64,000 nt of DNA from positions 372,001-436,000 of the forward strand of contig NZ_VUKC01000002.1 in NCBI RefSeq assembly GCF_009193135.1, given 5' to 3'. A program made the translations under genes and the position numbers. Of the stretch, positions 1 to 7,604 are shown piece after piece. Every line of letters begins with the position of its first letter. The first letter of the stretch is position 1. The DNA is from Georgenia satyanarayanai (lineage in GTDB: Bacteria > Actinomycetota > Actinomycetes > Actinomycetales > Actinomycetaceae). The notes below the pieces were generated by a model. That model worked only from the letters and a program-made list of their open reading frames with translations, was not told where the DNA came from and did no database searches.

Positions 1-2
1 AG

Positions 3-560
3 TGGCGCCCGGGCGTCATCGTTCTCGACCTCGGGCTTCCCGGTGCTGATGGCATCGAGGTCTGCCGGACGGTGCGCACGTTCTCCGACTGCTACATCGT
101 CATGCTCACCGCTCGCGTGGAGGAGGTCGACAAACTCATCGGGCTGTCGGTCGGCGCCGATGACTACGTCACCAAACCCTTCAGCCCACGCGAGCTCGTC
201 GCTCGGGTGCGGGCGATGCTGCGCCGCCCACGCCAGGACACCGGGCCGCACGGGGCCGGTGCGTCGTTCGGGCCACTGACCATCGACCTGCTGGGCCGGG
301 AGGCATTCATCGAGGGGAAACCCGTGGCGCTGACCCGCACCGAGTTCGATGTCCTCGCCGCCCTGGCCAGCCGCCCGACCATGGCCCTGTCCCGCCGCCA
401 GCTCATCGAGCTGGTGTGGGGACCGGGCTGGGTGGGCGATGAGCACCTCGTCGACGTTCACATCGCTCACCTGCGGCGCAAGCTCGGGGATGACGCCACC
501 GCGCCGAGGTTCGTCAAGACGGTGCGCGGCGTGGGCTACCGGATGGGCACCGGCCAGTGA
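3..560 (+). CDS. OmpR-family response regulator, 5' end missing
   Basis: Two-component response regulator that would bind DNA when phosphorylated by the kinase encoded directly downstream. The window opens inside the receiver domain: the phospho-acceptor Asp lies in VIVLDLGLPGADG, followed by the switch Thr in MLTAR and the conserved Lys in TKPFSP. The C-terminal half is a winged-helix trans_reg_C domain ending in GVGYRMG. 185 residues are present, about 40 fewer than a complete family member, so the N-terminal beta strand and acidic pocket are outside the window. The stop overlaps the GTG start of the kinase (GTGA), so the two are translationally coupled. Its targets may be the tandem TTCAT boxes upstream of copB, the DUF305 lipoprotein and the NlpC/P60 gene (inference). 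Confidence 0.93.
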   Translation, partial: WRPGVIVLDLGLPGADGIEVCRTVRTFSDCYIVMLTARVEEVDKLIGLSVGADDYVTKPFSPRELVARVRAMLRRPRQDTGPHGAGASFGPLTIDLLGREAFIEGKPVALTRTEFDVLAALASRPTMALSRRQLIELVWGPGWVGDEHLVDVHIAHLRRKLGDDATAPRFVKTVRGVGYRMGTGQ

Positions 561-1699
561 GCGCCACACCACGCCGCCCGTGGGGGCTCGGCGCCCGCTT
601 GCTCGCGGCGATCGTCGCGGTCGTCCTCGTCGCGGCCGCCACCGCATGGGCTGTCGCCGCCGCCATTGGCCCGGAGATCTTCCACGACCACATGCTCATG
701 GCCGAGCCCGCGGACTCCTCAGTCGTCTCCCACGCGGAGGAGGCCTTCACCACCGCGTGGACGCTGTCGCTGTCCCTTGCACTGCTCGCCGCCCTCCTCA
801 CCTCGGTCGTCGTCAGTGTCTTCCTCACCCGGCGCATCGCCAGGTCGCTGGAAGGCGTACGGCAGGCCGCCGCCAGGGTTGCCAGCGGTGACTACGCCGC
901 ACGCGTGCCCGAGGTGCACATGGGCGGTGAGTTCGACGACCTCGCCGGCGCGTTCAACACCATGGCCGCTGACCTCGGAGAGATCGAGCAGACACGTACG
1001 CGCATGCTCGGCGACCTCGCCCACGAGATGCGCACCCCGGTCGCCACGCTCGACGGCTACCTCGAGGGCATCCTCGACGGTGTGGTCACGGCCGACGAAC
1101 CAACGGTGGGGATGCTGCGCGAGCAGGTCGCGCGCCTGGCTCGCCTCGCCCAGGACATCACCCTGGTCACCGCCGCCGGGGAGGGACGCCTGAGCATGCA
1201 CTGGCAGGCCCTCCAGGTCGGTGCGTTGCTCGACGACGCCGCGGCGCAGGCCGCCGCCAGGTTCACCGACAAGGGCGTCGAACTGAGGGTCGAGGCCACC
1301 GAGGAGGCCCGCCAGACGGTGCTCACGGCCGACCCCGACCGGCTCGGCCAGGTCCTCACCAACCTGCTGGACAACGCCGTGCGGCACACCCCCCAGGGAG
1401 GCCGGGTGCAGCTCGAGGCGCAGCGGGCGGGGTCCACGCTGCGCCTGTCGGTGCGCGACAGTGGCAGCGGGATCGCCGCCGAGCACCTGCCGCACCTCTT
1501 CGAGCGCTTCTACCGCGCCGACGCCGCCCGGGACCGCGCCCACGGCGGATCGGGCATCGGACTGGCCATCGTCAACTCCATCGTGCACGGCCATGGCGGC
1601 GCCGTGACCGCGACCAGCCCCGGTCCCGGCCACGGTGCCCTGTTCACCGTCGATCTGCCCGTGGTCGCCGACCCCCGGCCCGGTCACCGTTCACCCTGA
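557..1699 (+). CDS. sensor histidine kinase (HAMP-HisKA-HATPase)
   Basis: Membrane sensor kinase of 380 residues, partner of the regulator that overlaps it by 4 bp. Visible order: TM1 about 12-35; a short extracytoplasmic loop of about 30 residues; TM2 about 66-90; HAMP about 90-142; HisKA with phospho-acceptor His156 in LAHEMRTP; then HATPase_c with the N box NLLDNAVRH, G1 DSGSGI, F box LFERFYR and G2 GGSGIGLAI. The loop contains HDHM and several acidic residues, which could bind a metal, but it is too short for a standard periplasmic sensor domain. Context (copper ATPase, DUF305 proteins) suggests metal or envelope-stress sensing; the actual signal cannot be read from the sequence. Confidence 0.93.
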   Translation: MSATPRRPWGLGARLLAAIVAVVLVAAATAWAVAAAIGPEIFHDHMLMAEPADSSVVSHAEEAFTTAWTLSLSLALLAALLTSVVVSVFLTRRIARSLEGVRQAAARVASGDYAARVPEVHMGGEFDDLAGAFNTMAADLGEIEQTRTRMLGDLAHEMRTPVATLDGYLEGILDGVVTADEPTVGMLREQVARLARLAQDITLVTAAGEGRLSMHWQALQVGALLDDAAAQAAARFTDKGVELRVEATEEARQTVLTADPDRLGQVLTNLLDNAVRHTPQGGRVQLEAQRAGSTLRLSVRDSGSGIAAEHLPHLFERFYRADAARDRAHGGSGIGLAIVNSIVHGHGGAVTATSPGPGHGALFTVDLPVVADPRPGHRSP

Positions 1700-1749
1700 C
1701 CGGCCCCCGCCACGGATCCGCCTCGCGGAACCCGGTGGTGGCAACGTCC

Positions 1750-4107
1750 CTATTGGTGGTGCGTGGTCGCGGGCTCGTCGCGTCGGTCGACTGCCAGCGC
1801 CGTGCGGGCGGGATTGACCTGCGGAGCGCCGCGGGCCGCGGCGGTGCTGGCCTCGGGGCTGAGGTCCAGGCGGCGCAGCAGCTGGGCGTTGAGCGCGACG
1901 ACGATGGTCGACAGCGACATGAGGATCGCGCCGACCGACATGGGCAGGACGAACCCGACCGGTGCCAGCACGCCCGCGGCCAGTGGCACGGCGGCGATGT
2001 TGTAGCCGGCGGCCCACCACAGGTTCTGCTTCATCTTGCGGTACCCGGCGCGGGAGAGCTGGATGACCGACAGCACCGAGCGTGGGTCGTCCGAGGCGAG
2101 GATGACGCCGGCGGAGGCGATCGCCACGTCGGTGCCCGCGCCGATCGCGATTCCGACGTCGGCCTGGGCCAGGGCGGGAGCGTCGTTGACGCCGTCACCG
2201 ACCATGGCCACGATGCGGCCCTCGTGCTGCAGCTGGGCGACCTTCGCGCTCTTGTCCTCCGGGCGCACCTGGGCGAAGACTTGGTCGATGCCCAGCTCGG
2301 CGGCCACAGCCCGGGCCACCGGTTCGGCGTCACCGGTGATCATGACGACCAGGATGCCCAGCTGGTGCAGGGCCTCGACCGCCTGCCGCGATTCCTCGCG
2401 GACCTCGTCGGCCAGCGCGACAGCTCCGGCCACCTGCCCGTCGATCATCACATGCAGGACGGTGGCACCCGCCTGTGCCCACGACGCGGTCGCTGCCAGC
2501 GGCTCGGCGCCGTGCTGGGACAGCAGGGCAGGCCCGCCCACCTGGACCTCGCGGCCCTCGACGGTGGCGTGCACCCCCACGGCCGTCGCGGCACGGAAGT
2601 TCACAGCCGGGGGCGCCTGTATTCCGCGGTGATCGGCGGCTGCGACGATCGCCCGGGCCAGGGGGTGCTCGCTCTCGGCCTCGGCGGCCGCGGCCAACCG
2701 CAACAGCTCCTCGTTCTCATACCCGCCGGTCCCCGTGACACCGGTCAGCGCGGGCTCACCCTTGGTGAGGGTGCCGGTCTTGTCGAACAGCACCGTGTCG
2801 ACCACCCGCATCCGCTCCAGGGCGCCACGGTCCTTGACGAGGACCCCGCCGCGGGCGGCGCGCTCGGTCGAGATCGACACCACAAGCGGGATCGCCAGGC
2901 CCAGGGCATGGGGGCAGGCAATGACCAGGACGGTGATCGCCCGCACCAGTCCGCTCTCCGGGACGCCGAGGGACACCCACACCACCGCGGTGATCGCCGC
3001 GGCGATGACCGCGTACCAGAACAGCCAGCCGGCGGCCTTGTCCGCCAGCAGCTGGGCGCGGCTGCTGGAGGCCTGCGCCTCGGCCACCAGCCGCTGGATC
3101 CCGGCCAGGGCGGTGTCCTGCCCCACGGCCGCGACCCGAACCCGCAGCGCGTTGTCGGTGGCCACCGTGCCGGCCACGACCTGGTCCCCCACTGCGCGCG
3201 GCACCGGCCGCGACTCCCCGGTGATCATCGACTCATCGACATCCGCGCCGCCGTCGATGACCTCACCGTCGGCCGGCACCCGCCCGCCCGGGCGAACGAT
3301 GACGACGTCACCGAGACGAAGGTCGGCGGGGGTAACCGTGACGACCAGATTCCCCTCTACCCGCTCGGCCTCATCGGGCAGCAACGCGGCGAGTGAGTCC
3401 AGTGCGGAGGACGTCTGAGCCAGGGAGCGCATCTCCAGCCAGTGCCCCAGCAGCATGATGACGACGAGCAGCGCCAGCTCCCACCAGAAGTCCAGCTCGT
3501 GGGCGAACAGCCCCAGGCTGGCCCCCAGGGACGCGACGAAGGCGACGGTGATCGCCATCCCGATGAGCAACATCATCCCCGGCTTGCGGGAACGGAGCTC
3601 ACCGACCGCGCCGGTGAGGAACGGGCGCCCACCCCACAAATAGATCACCGTGCCCAGCACCGGGGACACCCACTCCACCCCTGGCACGGCAGGCAGCGTG
3701 TAGCCGAGCAGGTCGGCGAACATCCCGTTCACCAGCACCGTGGGCACCGCCAGGGCCAGCATGATCCAGAACAGGCGACGGAACATGCCCACGTGGTCGC
3801 CGGGACCGCCGTGACCCGCGTGAGCGCCGTGAGCGTCGTGACCGCCGTGATGCGTGTGGACGTCGGGACCGCTGTCGTGACCGGGCTGCTCCGCGTGCTC
3901 ATCGCGCACGGCCGAGTCATGTCCTGCGGCGGTCAGCGGGTCGGTGACACCCATGCCGGCAGTGGGCATCGCTTGCCCGTGCGTGGCTTCCCCTTCCCCA
4001 TGCCCGCCTGCGCCACCCTGCGCGGAGTCATGGCGGACGTGTGCGCTGTGGTCCTCACCCTCCCGTGGCCGGTGCCCTGCGTGATCGTGGCCTGGTGGCG
4101 TACTCAT
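1750..4107 (-). CDS. copB: copper-translocating P1B-type ATPase, CopB-like
   Basis: Integral-membrane heavy-metal efflux pump of about 785 residues. The first ~105 residues are His-rich (HDH, HTHHGGHDAHG), with no CxxC metal-binding domain. Next come the actuator motif TGES (~297), the ion-channel motif CPH (~398-400) in a transmembrane helix, the phosphorylation motif DKTGT (Asp ~442), the SEHPL motif of the nucleotide-binding domain and GDGVNDAP. CPH with a His-rich N-terminus is typical of the CopB (P1B-3) subgroup rather than CopA (CPC). ATG 4107 is chosen because GAGGG lies 5 nt upstream; ATG codons at 4119 and 4134 run into the operator-like palindrome at 4133-4149. Transcription is convergent with the kinase gene, with a 50-bp gap. 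Confidence 0.92.
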   Translation of the reverse strand: MSTPPGHDHAGHRPREGEDHSAHVRHDSAQGGAGGHGEGEATHGQAMPTAGMGVTDPLTAAGHDSAVRDEHAEQPGHDSGPDVHTHHGGHDAHGAHAGHGGPGDHVGMFRRLFWIMLALAVPTVLVNGMFADLLGYTLPAVPGVEWVSPVLGTVIYLWGGRPFLTGAVGELRSRKPGMMLLIGMAITVAFVASLGASLGLFAHELDFWWELALLVVIMLLGHWLEMRSLAQTSSALDSLAALLPDEAERVEGNLVVTVTPADLRLGDVVIVRPGGRVPADGEVIDGGADVDESMITGESRPVPRAVGDQVVAGTVATDNALRVRVAAVGQDTALAGIQRLVAEAQASSSRAQLLADKAAGWLFWYAVIAAAITAVVWVSLGVPESGLVRAITVLVIACPHALGLAIPLVVSISTERAARGGVLVKDRGALERMRVVDTVLFDKTGTLTKGEPALTGVTGTGGYENEELLRLAAAAEAESEHPLARAIVAAADHRGIQAPPAVNFRAATAVGVHATVEGREVQVGGPALLSQHGAEPLAATASWAQAGATVLHVMIDGQVAGAVALADEVREESRQAVEALHQLGILVVMITGDAEPVARAVAAELGIDQVFAQVRPEDKSAKVAQLQHEGRIVAMVGDGVNDAPALAQADVGIAIGAGTDVAIASAGVILASDDPRSVLSVIQLSRAGYRKMKQNLWWAAGYNIAAVPLAAGVLAPVGFVLPMSVGAILMSLSTIVVALNAQLLRRLDLSPEASTAAARGAPQVNPARTALAVDRRDEPATTHHQ

Positions 4108-4132
4108 GGCAACCCTCATTCCATCGTTCCGC

Positions 4133-4149
4133 ATACCCCTGGAGGGTAT
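4133..4149. promoter_or_regulatory. CsoR-like copper operator upstream of copB
   Basis: Perfect inverted repeat ATACCC-CTGGA-GGGTAT centred at 4141, 26 bp upstream of the copB start. Known CsoR operators contain TACCC...GGGTA arms around a G/C-rich spacer, so the resemblance is good. No csoR gene is inside the window, so the regulator would be encoded elsewhere. It may simply be a copper-sensor operator shared with the host. Confidence 0.55.
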
Positions 4150-4213
4150 ATGCGCCTGTCATAAGGAGCCCGAGCAGCGATCCATTCCGACTCACCCGCA
4201 CGAGGCAGAGATG

Positions 4214-4229
4214 TTCATCGACTCTTCAT
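4214..4229. promoter_or_regulatory. tandem TTCAT box, copy 1 (candidate response-regulator site)
   Basis: TTCATCGACTCTTCAT contains two TTCAT units exactly 11 bp apart, the spacing expected for head-to-tail dimers of OmpR-family regulators on one DNA face. It lies 107-122 bp upstream of the copB start. Near-identical copies occur at 6122 and 7397. Confidence 0.5.
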
Positions 4230-4301
4230 GAAAGGTCGATCGACTGCCCCACTCGGTCGATGCCTCTTCGGACCGCGGCAACTAATGGAAGAGGCTTCGT
4301 G

Positions 4302-4493
4302 TCAGCCACCATGGCACCTGCCGTCGCGCTGGACGGTGGCACCGTCTCCGAGGCCTACGGCACCCTTGGGGCTGGCATGCATTCCGGACTCACCGGACAC
4401 GGCCTCGTCCTCATCGACGCCGACGGCAACCAGGTCTGGCCGGGCGACGACCCCTCGTTGGGGCCGGCCCCCGAGGACCTCCTGACGAGGCCC
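4302..4493 (+). pseudogene. remnant of a redoxin/peroxiredoxin C-terminus
   Basis: The open frame encodes VSEAYGTLGAGMHSG followed by GHGLVLIDADGNQVWPGD and APEDLL. This pattern resembles the C-terminal part of AhpC/TSA-type redoxins: resolving helix, then the 'lVLIDxxGxvxWxGD' strand-turn. No upstream thioredoxin core or CxxC is present in any frame, so at most about 60 residues of a former gene survive. It would read opposite to its neighbours. Assignment rests on motif memory only and could be chance. Confidence 0.4.
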
Positions 4494-4633
4494 CGCTCCA
4501 AGACGCCGCTGACTGCCCCACGGGACGCGGTCCGCGCGCTGACGACCCCCCCAGAGCTGTGCATCCGCGAGGCGTCAGCGGCACGGGCTGACAGCGGGTG
4601 CCGTCGACGGGGCGAAGGCCGGCTGGACACACC

Positions 4634-5227
4634 TCAGTCCGTGTCGCACTGACGCTCTGCAGGTTCCTCGAAGGCCGGCACCGGGCGCGCCTGCGCTTCC
4701 TCCGGTGTCGCAGCCACCCCGTTCTCCGCGATGTCCTCGATGAGCCAGTCCATCTCAAAGATCTCGCGCCGCTGCGCCTCGCTGATCTCCACGGCAAGCT
4801 CACAGACCCGGACGTCCTCGAGCCCGGCTCGCTCCGACCGCGTAATGGCCAGGGAGTGGTGAGGAATCATCGCGCGCATGAAGGCGGAGTCGTCCACCGT
4901 TGCCTGGCTGCGGTCCAGCGCGATCCCGCCCGCCAGCAACCCGAGACTCACCACCACGACGACGACGTTCGCCTTGGCGTTCTTGTACATATCGAGCATC
5001 CAGGCGAGCATGACCAGCCCCATCGCGCCCCCCATGGTCACCGCCATGAAGACACGGCTCTGGCTGAAGCGGACGTGGCCCCACTCCCACGACCCGGCGA
5101 ACATCACCCAGTACATAACGACCATCGCCGTCAGGAGCATCGCAGCGAACCGCAGGTACATCTTCATGCTCGGAGTCCGCGAGTGGCTGTCGTGGTTGTC
5201 ATCGTTCGCGTGTTCGTGCTCGGCCAT
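4634..5227 (-). CDS. DUF305 protein with three membrane helices
   Basis: A 197-residue membrane protein. A His/Asp-rich cytoplasmic or loop N-terminus (AEHEHANDDNHDSH) precedes three hydrophobic helices (about 24-46, 56-79 and 86-107) and a C-terminal DUF305 four-helix domain with the signature MIPHHSLAI and an acidic helix SEAQRREIFEMDWL. DUF305 proteins are ferritin-like bundles often encoded beside copper-resistance genes; the HH pair is a plausible metal site (inference). ATG 5227 is preferred because GGAGGG lies 8 nt upstream, whereas the upstream in-frame start lacks this. It is co-directional with the second DUF305 gene, 130 bp upstream. Confidence 0.85.
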   Translation of the reverse strand: MAEHEHANDDNHDSHSRTPSMKMYLRFAAMLLTAMVVMYWVMFAGSWEWGHVRFSQSRVFMAVTMGGAMGLVMLAWMLDMYKNAKANVVVVVVSLGLLAGGIALDRSQATVDDSAFMRAMIPHHSLAITRSERAGLEDVRVCELAVEISEAQRREIFEMDWLIEDIAENGVAATPEEAQARPVPAFEEPAERQCDTD

Positions 5228-5356
5228 GGGAAACACCCTCCTTCTCATTCAGCGCTGGGGTCCTCATCGTTGCCTCGCTCGCGGGTGCCGTCCTGCTATT
5301 GAGGCCGACATGGACCGGCAGGCGAGCCTGCGCTCGCCCGCCGGCGGATCAGAACC

Positions 5357-5983
5357 TCACAGGCCCTGGAGGAGTTCCTCCATCTCGTTGATCTCGGCCT
5401 GCTGGTCATCGATGATCTTCTGGGCGAGTGCCAGCGCCTGGGGGTTCTCCCCACTGTCGAGCTCGTCCTGAGCCATGTCGACCGCGCCGCGGTGGTGGGC
5501 GATCATCAGCTCGAGGAACCGCTGGTCGAACCCGGCGCCGGACAGCGACTCAAGCTCGGCCATGGCCTCGTCCTGGCTCATCCCCTCCATGTCCATGCCG
5601 CCGTGGTCCATGCCCTCGTGGCCCATCGGGGAGGTCTCCTCACCCCAGCTCTCGAGCCAGGACGTCATCTGCTCGATCTCCGGGCCCTGCGCCGCGGAGA
5701 TCCGCTCCGCGAGGGAGCGCACCTCCTCGCTGCCGGCCTTCTCCACGGCCAGGTCGGCCATCTCGACGGCGCCATCGTGGTGGACGAGCATCATCTGGGC
5801 GAACATCGTGTCCGCGTCGTTGTGCACGTCCTCGACCTGCGTCGCGCTGTCGGTCGTCTCCTCCGTGGCGGTGCCCGCAGCCGGCTCCTCCGGTGTGGTC
5901 TGTTCGCCGTTACCGCACGCGGCCAAGGCGAGAGTCAGCGCAACCCCGCCGGCAACGGCGCAGAGTCGGGTCCTGAGTGTCAC
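5357..5983 (-). CDS. DUF305 lipoprotein, two-repeat
   Basis: Exported lipoprotein of 208 residues. The signal peptide ends in the lipobox LALAAC (Cys23), followed by an acidic Thr/Glu-rich linker and two DUF305 halves, each with an HH-xGAV-x-MA signature (HHDGAVEMA, HHRGAVDMA). Between them is a Met/His-rich stretch (MGHEGMDHGGMDMEGM) well suited to copper or silver binding. A periplasmic-side metal sink or chaperone is likely, given copB next door (inference). GTG 5983 is chosen because GGAG sits 7 nt upstream; ATG 5995 is also possible and would add four residues. A tandem TTCAT box lies about 140 bp upstream. Confidence 0.88.
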   Translation of the reverse strand: MTLRTRLCAVAGGVALTLALAACGNGEQTTPEEPAAGTATEETTDSATQVEDVHNDADTMFAQMMLVHHDGAVEMADLAVEKAGSEEVRSLAERISAAQGPEIEQMTSWLESWGEETSPMGHEGMDHGGMDMEGMSQDEAMAELESLSGAGFDQRFLELMIAHHRGAVDMAQDELDSGENPQALALAQKIIDDQQAEINEMEELLQGL

Positions 5984-6121
5984 GAGCGTCTCCATCTGCT
6001 CAAAGTGACCGACGGGGCGAGAAGGCACGGCCGCAGCCGGCGAGCCCATCGGTGAGGCGTGAAGGAGGCTAACCACGCGCCGGGTGGAGGCACCACGCCG
6101 GGCAGCCGCTCACGGGTATTC

Positions 6122-6137
6122 TTCATCGAGTCTTCAT
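6122..6137. promoter_or_regulatory. tandem TTCAT box, copy 2
   Basis: TTCATCGAGTCTTCAT: two TTCAT units 11 bp apart, 139-154 bp upstream of the DUF305 lipoprotein start and in the same orientation relative to the downstream gene as copies 1 and 3. It differs from copy 1 at only one position. Candidate binding site for the island's OmpR-type regulator. Confidence 0.5.
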
Positions 6138-6254
6138 CCCGGTGCTCCTGGCACGGGGACCCGGAGCGTCCGGTCGGGGTCATCTGCCCCCAGCACCGAC
6201 CCCAACCCATGTGGCCGCGCCCAACGCCAACGCCAGGATCAGGGCCGAACAGTT

Positions 6255-6290
6255 GGTGGGTGGCCCGCAGTCACCTGCGGGCCACCCACC
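6255..6290 (-). terminator. hairpin terminator of the NlpC/P60 gene
   Basis: Perfect 16-bp stem (6255-6270 with 6275-6290) and a TCAC loop, starting 5 nt after the stop codon of the NlpC/P60 gene. There is no clear U tract, as is usual in high-GC actinobacteria. Confidence 0.75.
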
Positions 6291-6295
6291 GTCGC

Positions 6296-7129
6296 TCAGC
6301 CCACTCGGATGAACGTTGGGTTCGCCTTGTAGATGTCACGCACCGACAGTGGGTTACCCGGGCTGTAGGCCGCGATGTACTGCCCACTCCCGACGTAGAT
6401 GCCTACGTGACCGGGCCACCACACGAGGTCACCGGGCTGGGCCTGGGAGGCGGAGATCTGCGTGCCCGCGTTGCGCTGCGCCGAGGAGGACCGTGGGATG
6501 GAGGTGCCCGCCTGGGCGTAGACGTACTGGGTGAACCCCGAGCAGTCGAAGCCCGCCGGGGTCGACCCGCCCCACACGTAGGGGGTGCCGATGTACTGGT
6601 AGGCGATGTCCAGGACCGCGTTGCCCGACGTGTTGGCCGGGGCGGCCTCGCTGCGGGCCGCCGAGCGTGAGGCAGAAGCGCTCTCCCGCTCGATGCCGTT
6701 CGCCGACGAGGTGGCCGTGGTGGGGGCCGCTCCGCTGGCCTGGCCCTGGGGGATGGTCAGCACCTCTCCGACGATGATCAGGGCCTGCGCGTTCAGGCCG
6801 TTCGCCGCGATGATCGCCGAGATCGGGCTGTCGTAGCGCTGCGCCAGCTTCCCCACGGTGTCTCCCGACACGACGGTGTGGGTGACCTGCGCCGCGTCAC
6901 CGGTCTGCGTGCTCGCCGTCGCCTGGGTGTCGACGACCGGGGGGTCGGGGTGGACCGGTTCCATCGCGGTGGCGGTGGTGGTGGCCATGGTCAGCACCAG
7001 GCCGGAGGACGCCGCGGCAAGCGCGGCACGGCGGGCGGCCGGACCCGTCAGGCACGGGCCCAGGGATGAGAATGCGGTGACGGGACGGCCCTCGGCGCGG
7101 TGCCGTCCACGGGTGTGGCTAGATGTCAC
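6296..7129 (-). CDS. secreted LysM-NlpC/P60 peptidoglycan hydrolase
   Basis: Cell-wall endopeptidase of 277 residues. A signal peptide or membrane anchor (hydrophobic ~33-56) is followed by a LysM domain (HTVVSGDTVGKLAQRYDS..., ~84-127), a Ser/Ala-rich linker, and an NlpC/P60 domain (~170-277) with catalytic Cys196 in FDCSGF and His241 in GHVGIYVG. It would cleave stem-peptide bonds in peptidoglycan. The GTG start at 7129 has GGAGAGG 7 nt upstream, immediately after the ydaO riboswitch. Such enzymes are classical ydaO targets in actinobacteria, and also occur in conjugative elements, where they open the wall for transfer; both readings fit here. Confidence 0.92.
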   Translation of the reverse strand: MTSSHTRGRHRAEGRPVTAFSSLGPCLTGPAARRAALAAASSGLVLTMATTTATAMEPVHPDPPVVDTQATASTQTGDAAQVTHTVVSGDTVGKLAQRYDSPISAIIAANGLNAQALIIVGEVLTIPQGQASGAAPTTATSSANGIERESASASRSAARSEAAPANTSGNAVLDIAYQYIGTPYVWGGSTPAGFDCSGFTQYVYAQAGTSIPRSSSAQRNAGTQISASQAQPGDLVWWPGHVGIYVGSGQYIAAYSPGNPLSVRDIYKANPTFIRVG

Positions 7130-7144
7130 GGGTAAACCTCTCCA

Positions 7145-7262
7145 GGTCGCCTACGAGGTCAGCTGTCGGGTTCGGGTAGGAGCACACCCGGCTCGGTCAT
7201 CGAGCTTCACCCCAAGGACCTGCACGCAGGCCCACATTGGGTTCCCCGTCCCTGCCACGGAC
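7145..7262 (-). ncRNA. ydaO (cyclic di-AMP) riboswitch leader
   Basis: Read on the minus strand, the leader contains the conserved ydaO blocks in order: GACGGGGAACCCAA (7249-7236), TTGGGGTGAA (7215-7206) and CTACCCGAACCCGACAGCTG with the following ACCTCGTAGGCG (7179-7148). These match the family's core, which binds two c-di-AMP molecules and turns expression off. The 3' end abuts the ribosome-binding sequence GGAGAGG at 7143-7137, so translational or coupled control is possible. The target, an NlpC/P60 hydrolase, is a typical target of this riboswitch class. Confidence 0.85.
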
Positions 7263-7290
7263 GATCGAGGACCACGGTGCGGTGGCAGGG
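7250..7290. repeat. 9-bp inverted repeat at the 5' edge of the riboswitch
   Basis: CCCTGCCAC (7250-7258) and GTGGCAGGG (7282-7290) are perfect reverse complements. The proximal arm runs into the first conserved riboswitch block, so this stem could compete with aptamer folding or simply form an upstream helix. Confidence 0.5.
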
Positions 7291-7512
7291 CTCGGCGTCC
7301 GCACGTGGGCTTCCCGGTGAAGGGGGCGGGAAGCAGGAGCGACGCTACACACCCCGACCTCGAGGATCACGGTTCGATAACGGCCTCGGGGAAGACTTCA
7401 TCAAACCTTCATCACCACCACGTCTCCTGCCCAGGCACTTTCACGGCCTCTCCCATGACGTCGCGAGCCCCGACCGAACACGGGGCAAGCGAGCGGCGAC
7501 GGAGCACGAGCA
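7263..7512. other. upstream region of the NlpC/P60 transcript, no gene seen
   Basis: About 250 bp between the riboswitch and the DUF326 fragment. It contains the TTCAT box (copy 3) and one arm of the inverted repeat. No reading frame looks like a gene, and no convincing -35/-10 pair was recognised. Confidence 0.5.
7397..7412. promoter_or_regulatory. tandem TTCAT box, copy 3
   Basis: TTCATCAAACCTTCAT: two TTCAT units 11 bp apart, about 135 bp upstream of the 5' edge of the ydaO leader and so in the presumed promoter region of the NlpC/P60 transcript. Orientation relative to the gene matches copies 1 and 2. Confidence 0.5.
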
Positions 7513-7600
7513 GTGAGAACTGCGGAGACGATCACCACTCACCCCGGCGAGATCGGCCTCGACCGCGATCTGCTGGCCCGGGCGGTCGATGCCCCCGTGG
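7513..7600 (+). pseudogene. truncated DUF326 copper-binding four-helix protein (N-terminus only)
   Basis: From the GTG at 7513 the frame reads RTAETITTHPGEIGLDRDLL then ARAVDA. This matches the start of DUF326 ferritin-like copper-storage proteins ('THPxxIxLDRDLLARxIDALxxCaxAC'). After Ala-Val-Asp-Ala the similarity ends abruptly and none of the Cys-rich helices follow in any frame. A GGAG lies 9 nt before the start. The break coincides with the end of the oppositely oriented conjugation-ATPase remnant, so a deletion or recombination joined the two. Confidence 0.5.
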
Positions 7601-7604
7601 CGCG

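Larger units (their letters stand above)
4108..4633. other. 526-bp intergenic region with regulatory sites and gene debris
   Basis: This gap separates copB from the next minus-strand gene. It holds the copper-operator palindrome (4133-4149), a tandem TTCAT box (4214-4229) and a translated fragment resembling the end of a redoxin (about 4302-4493). The remaining bases, 4494-4633, show no credible gene, although reading frames are open. Confidence 0.6.
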
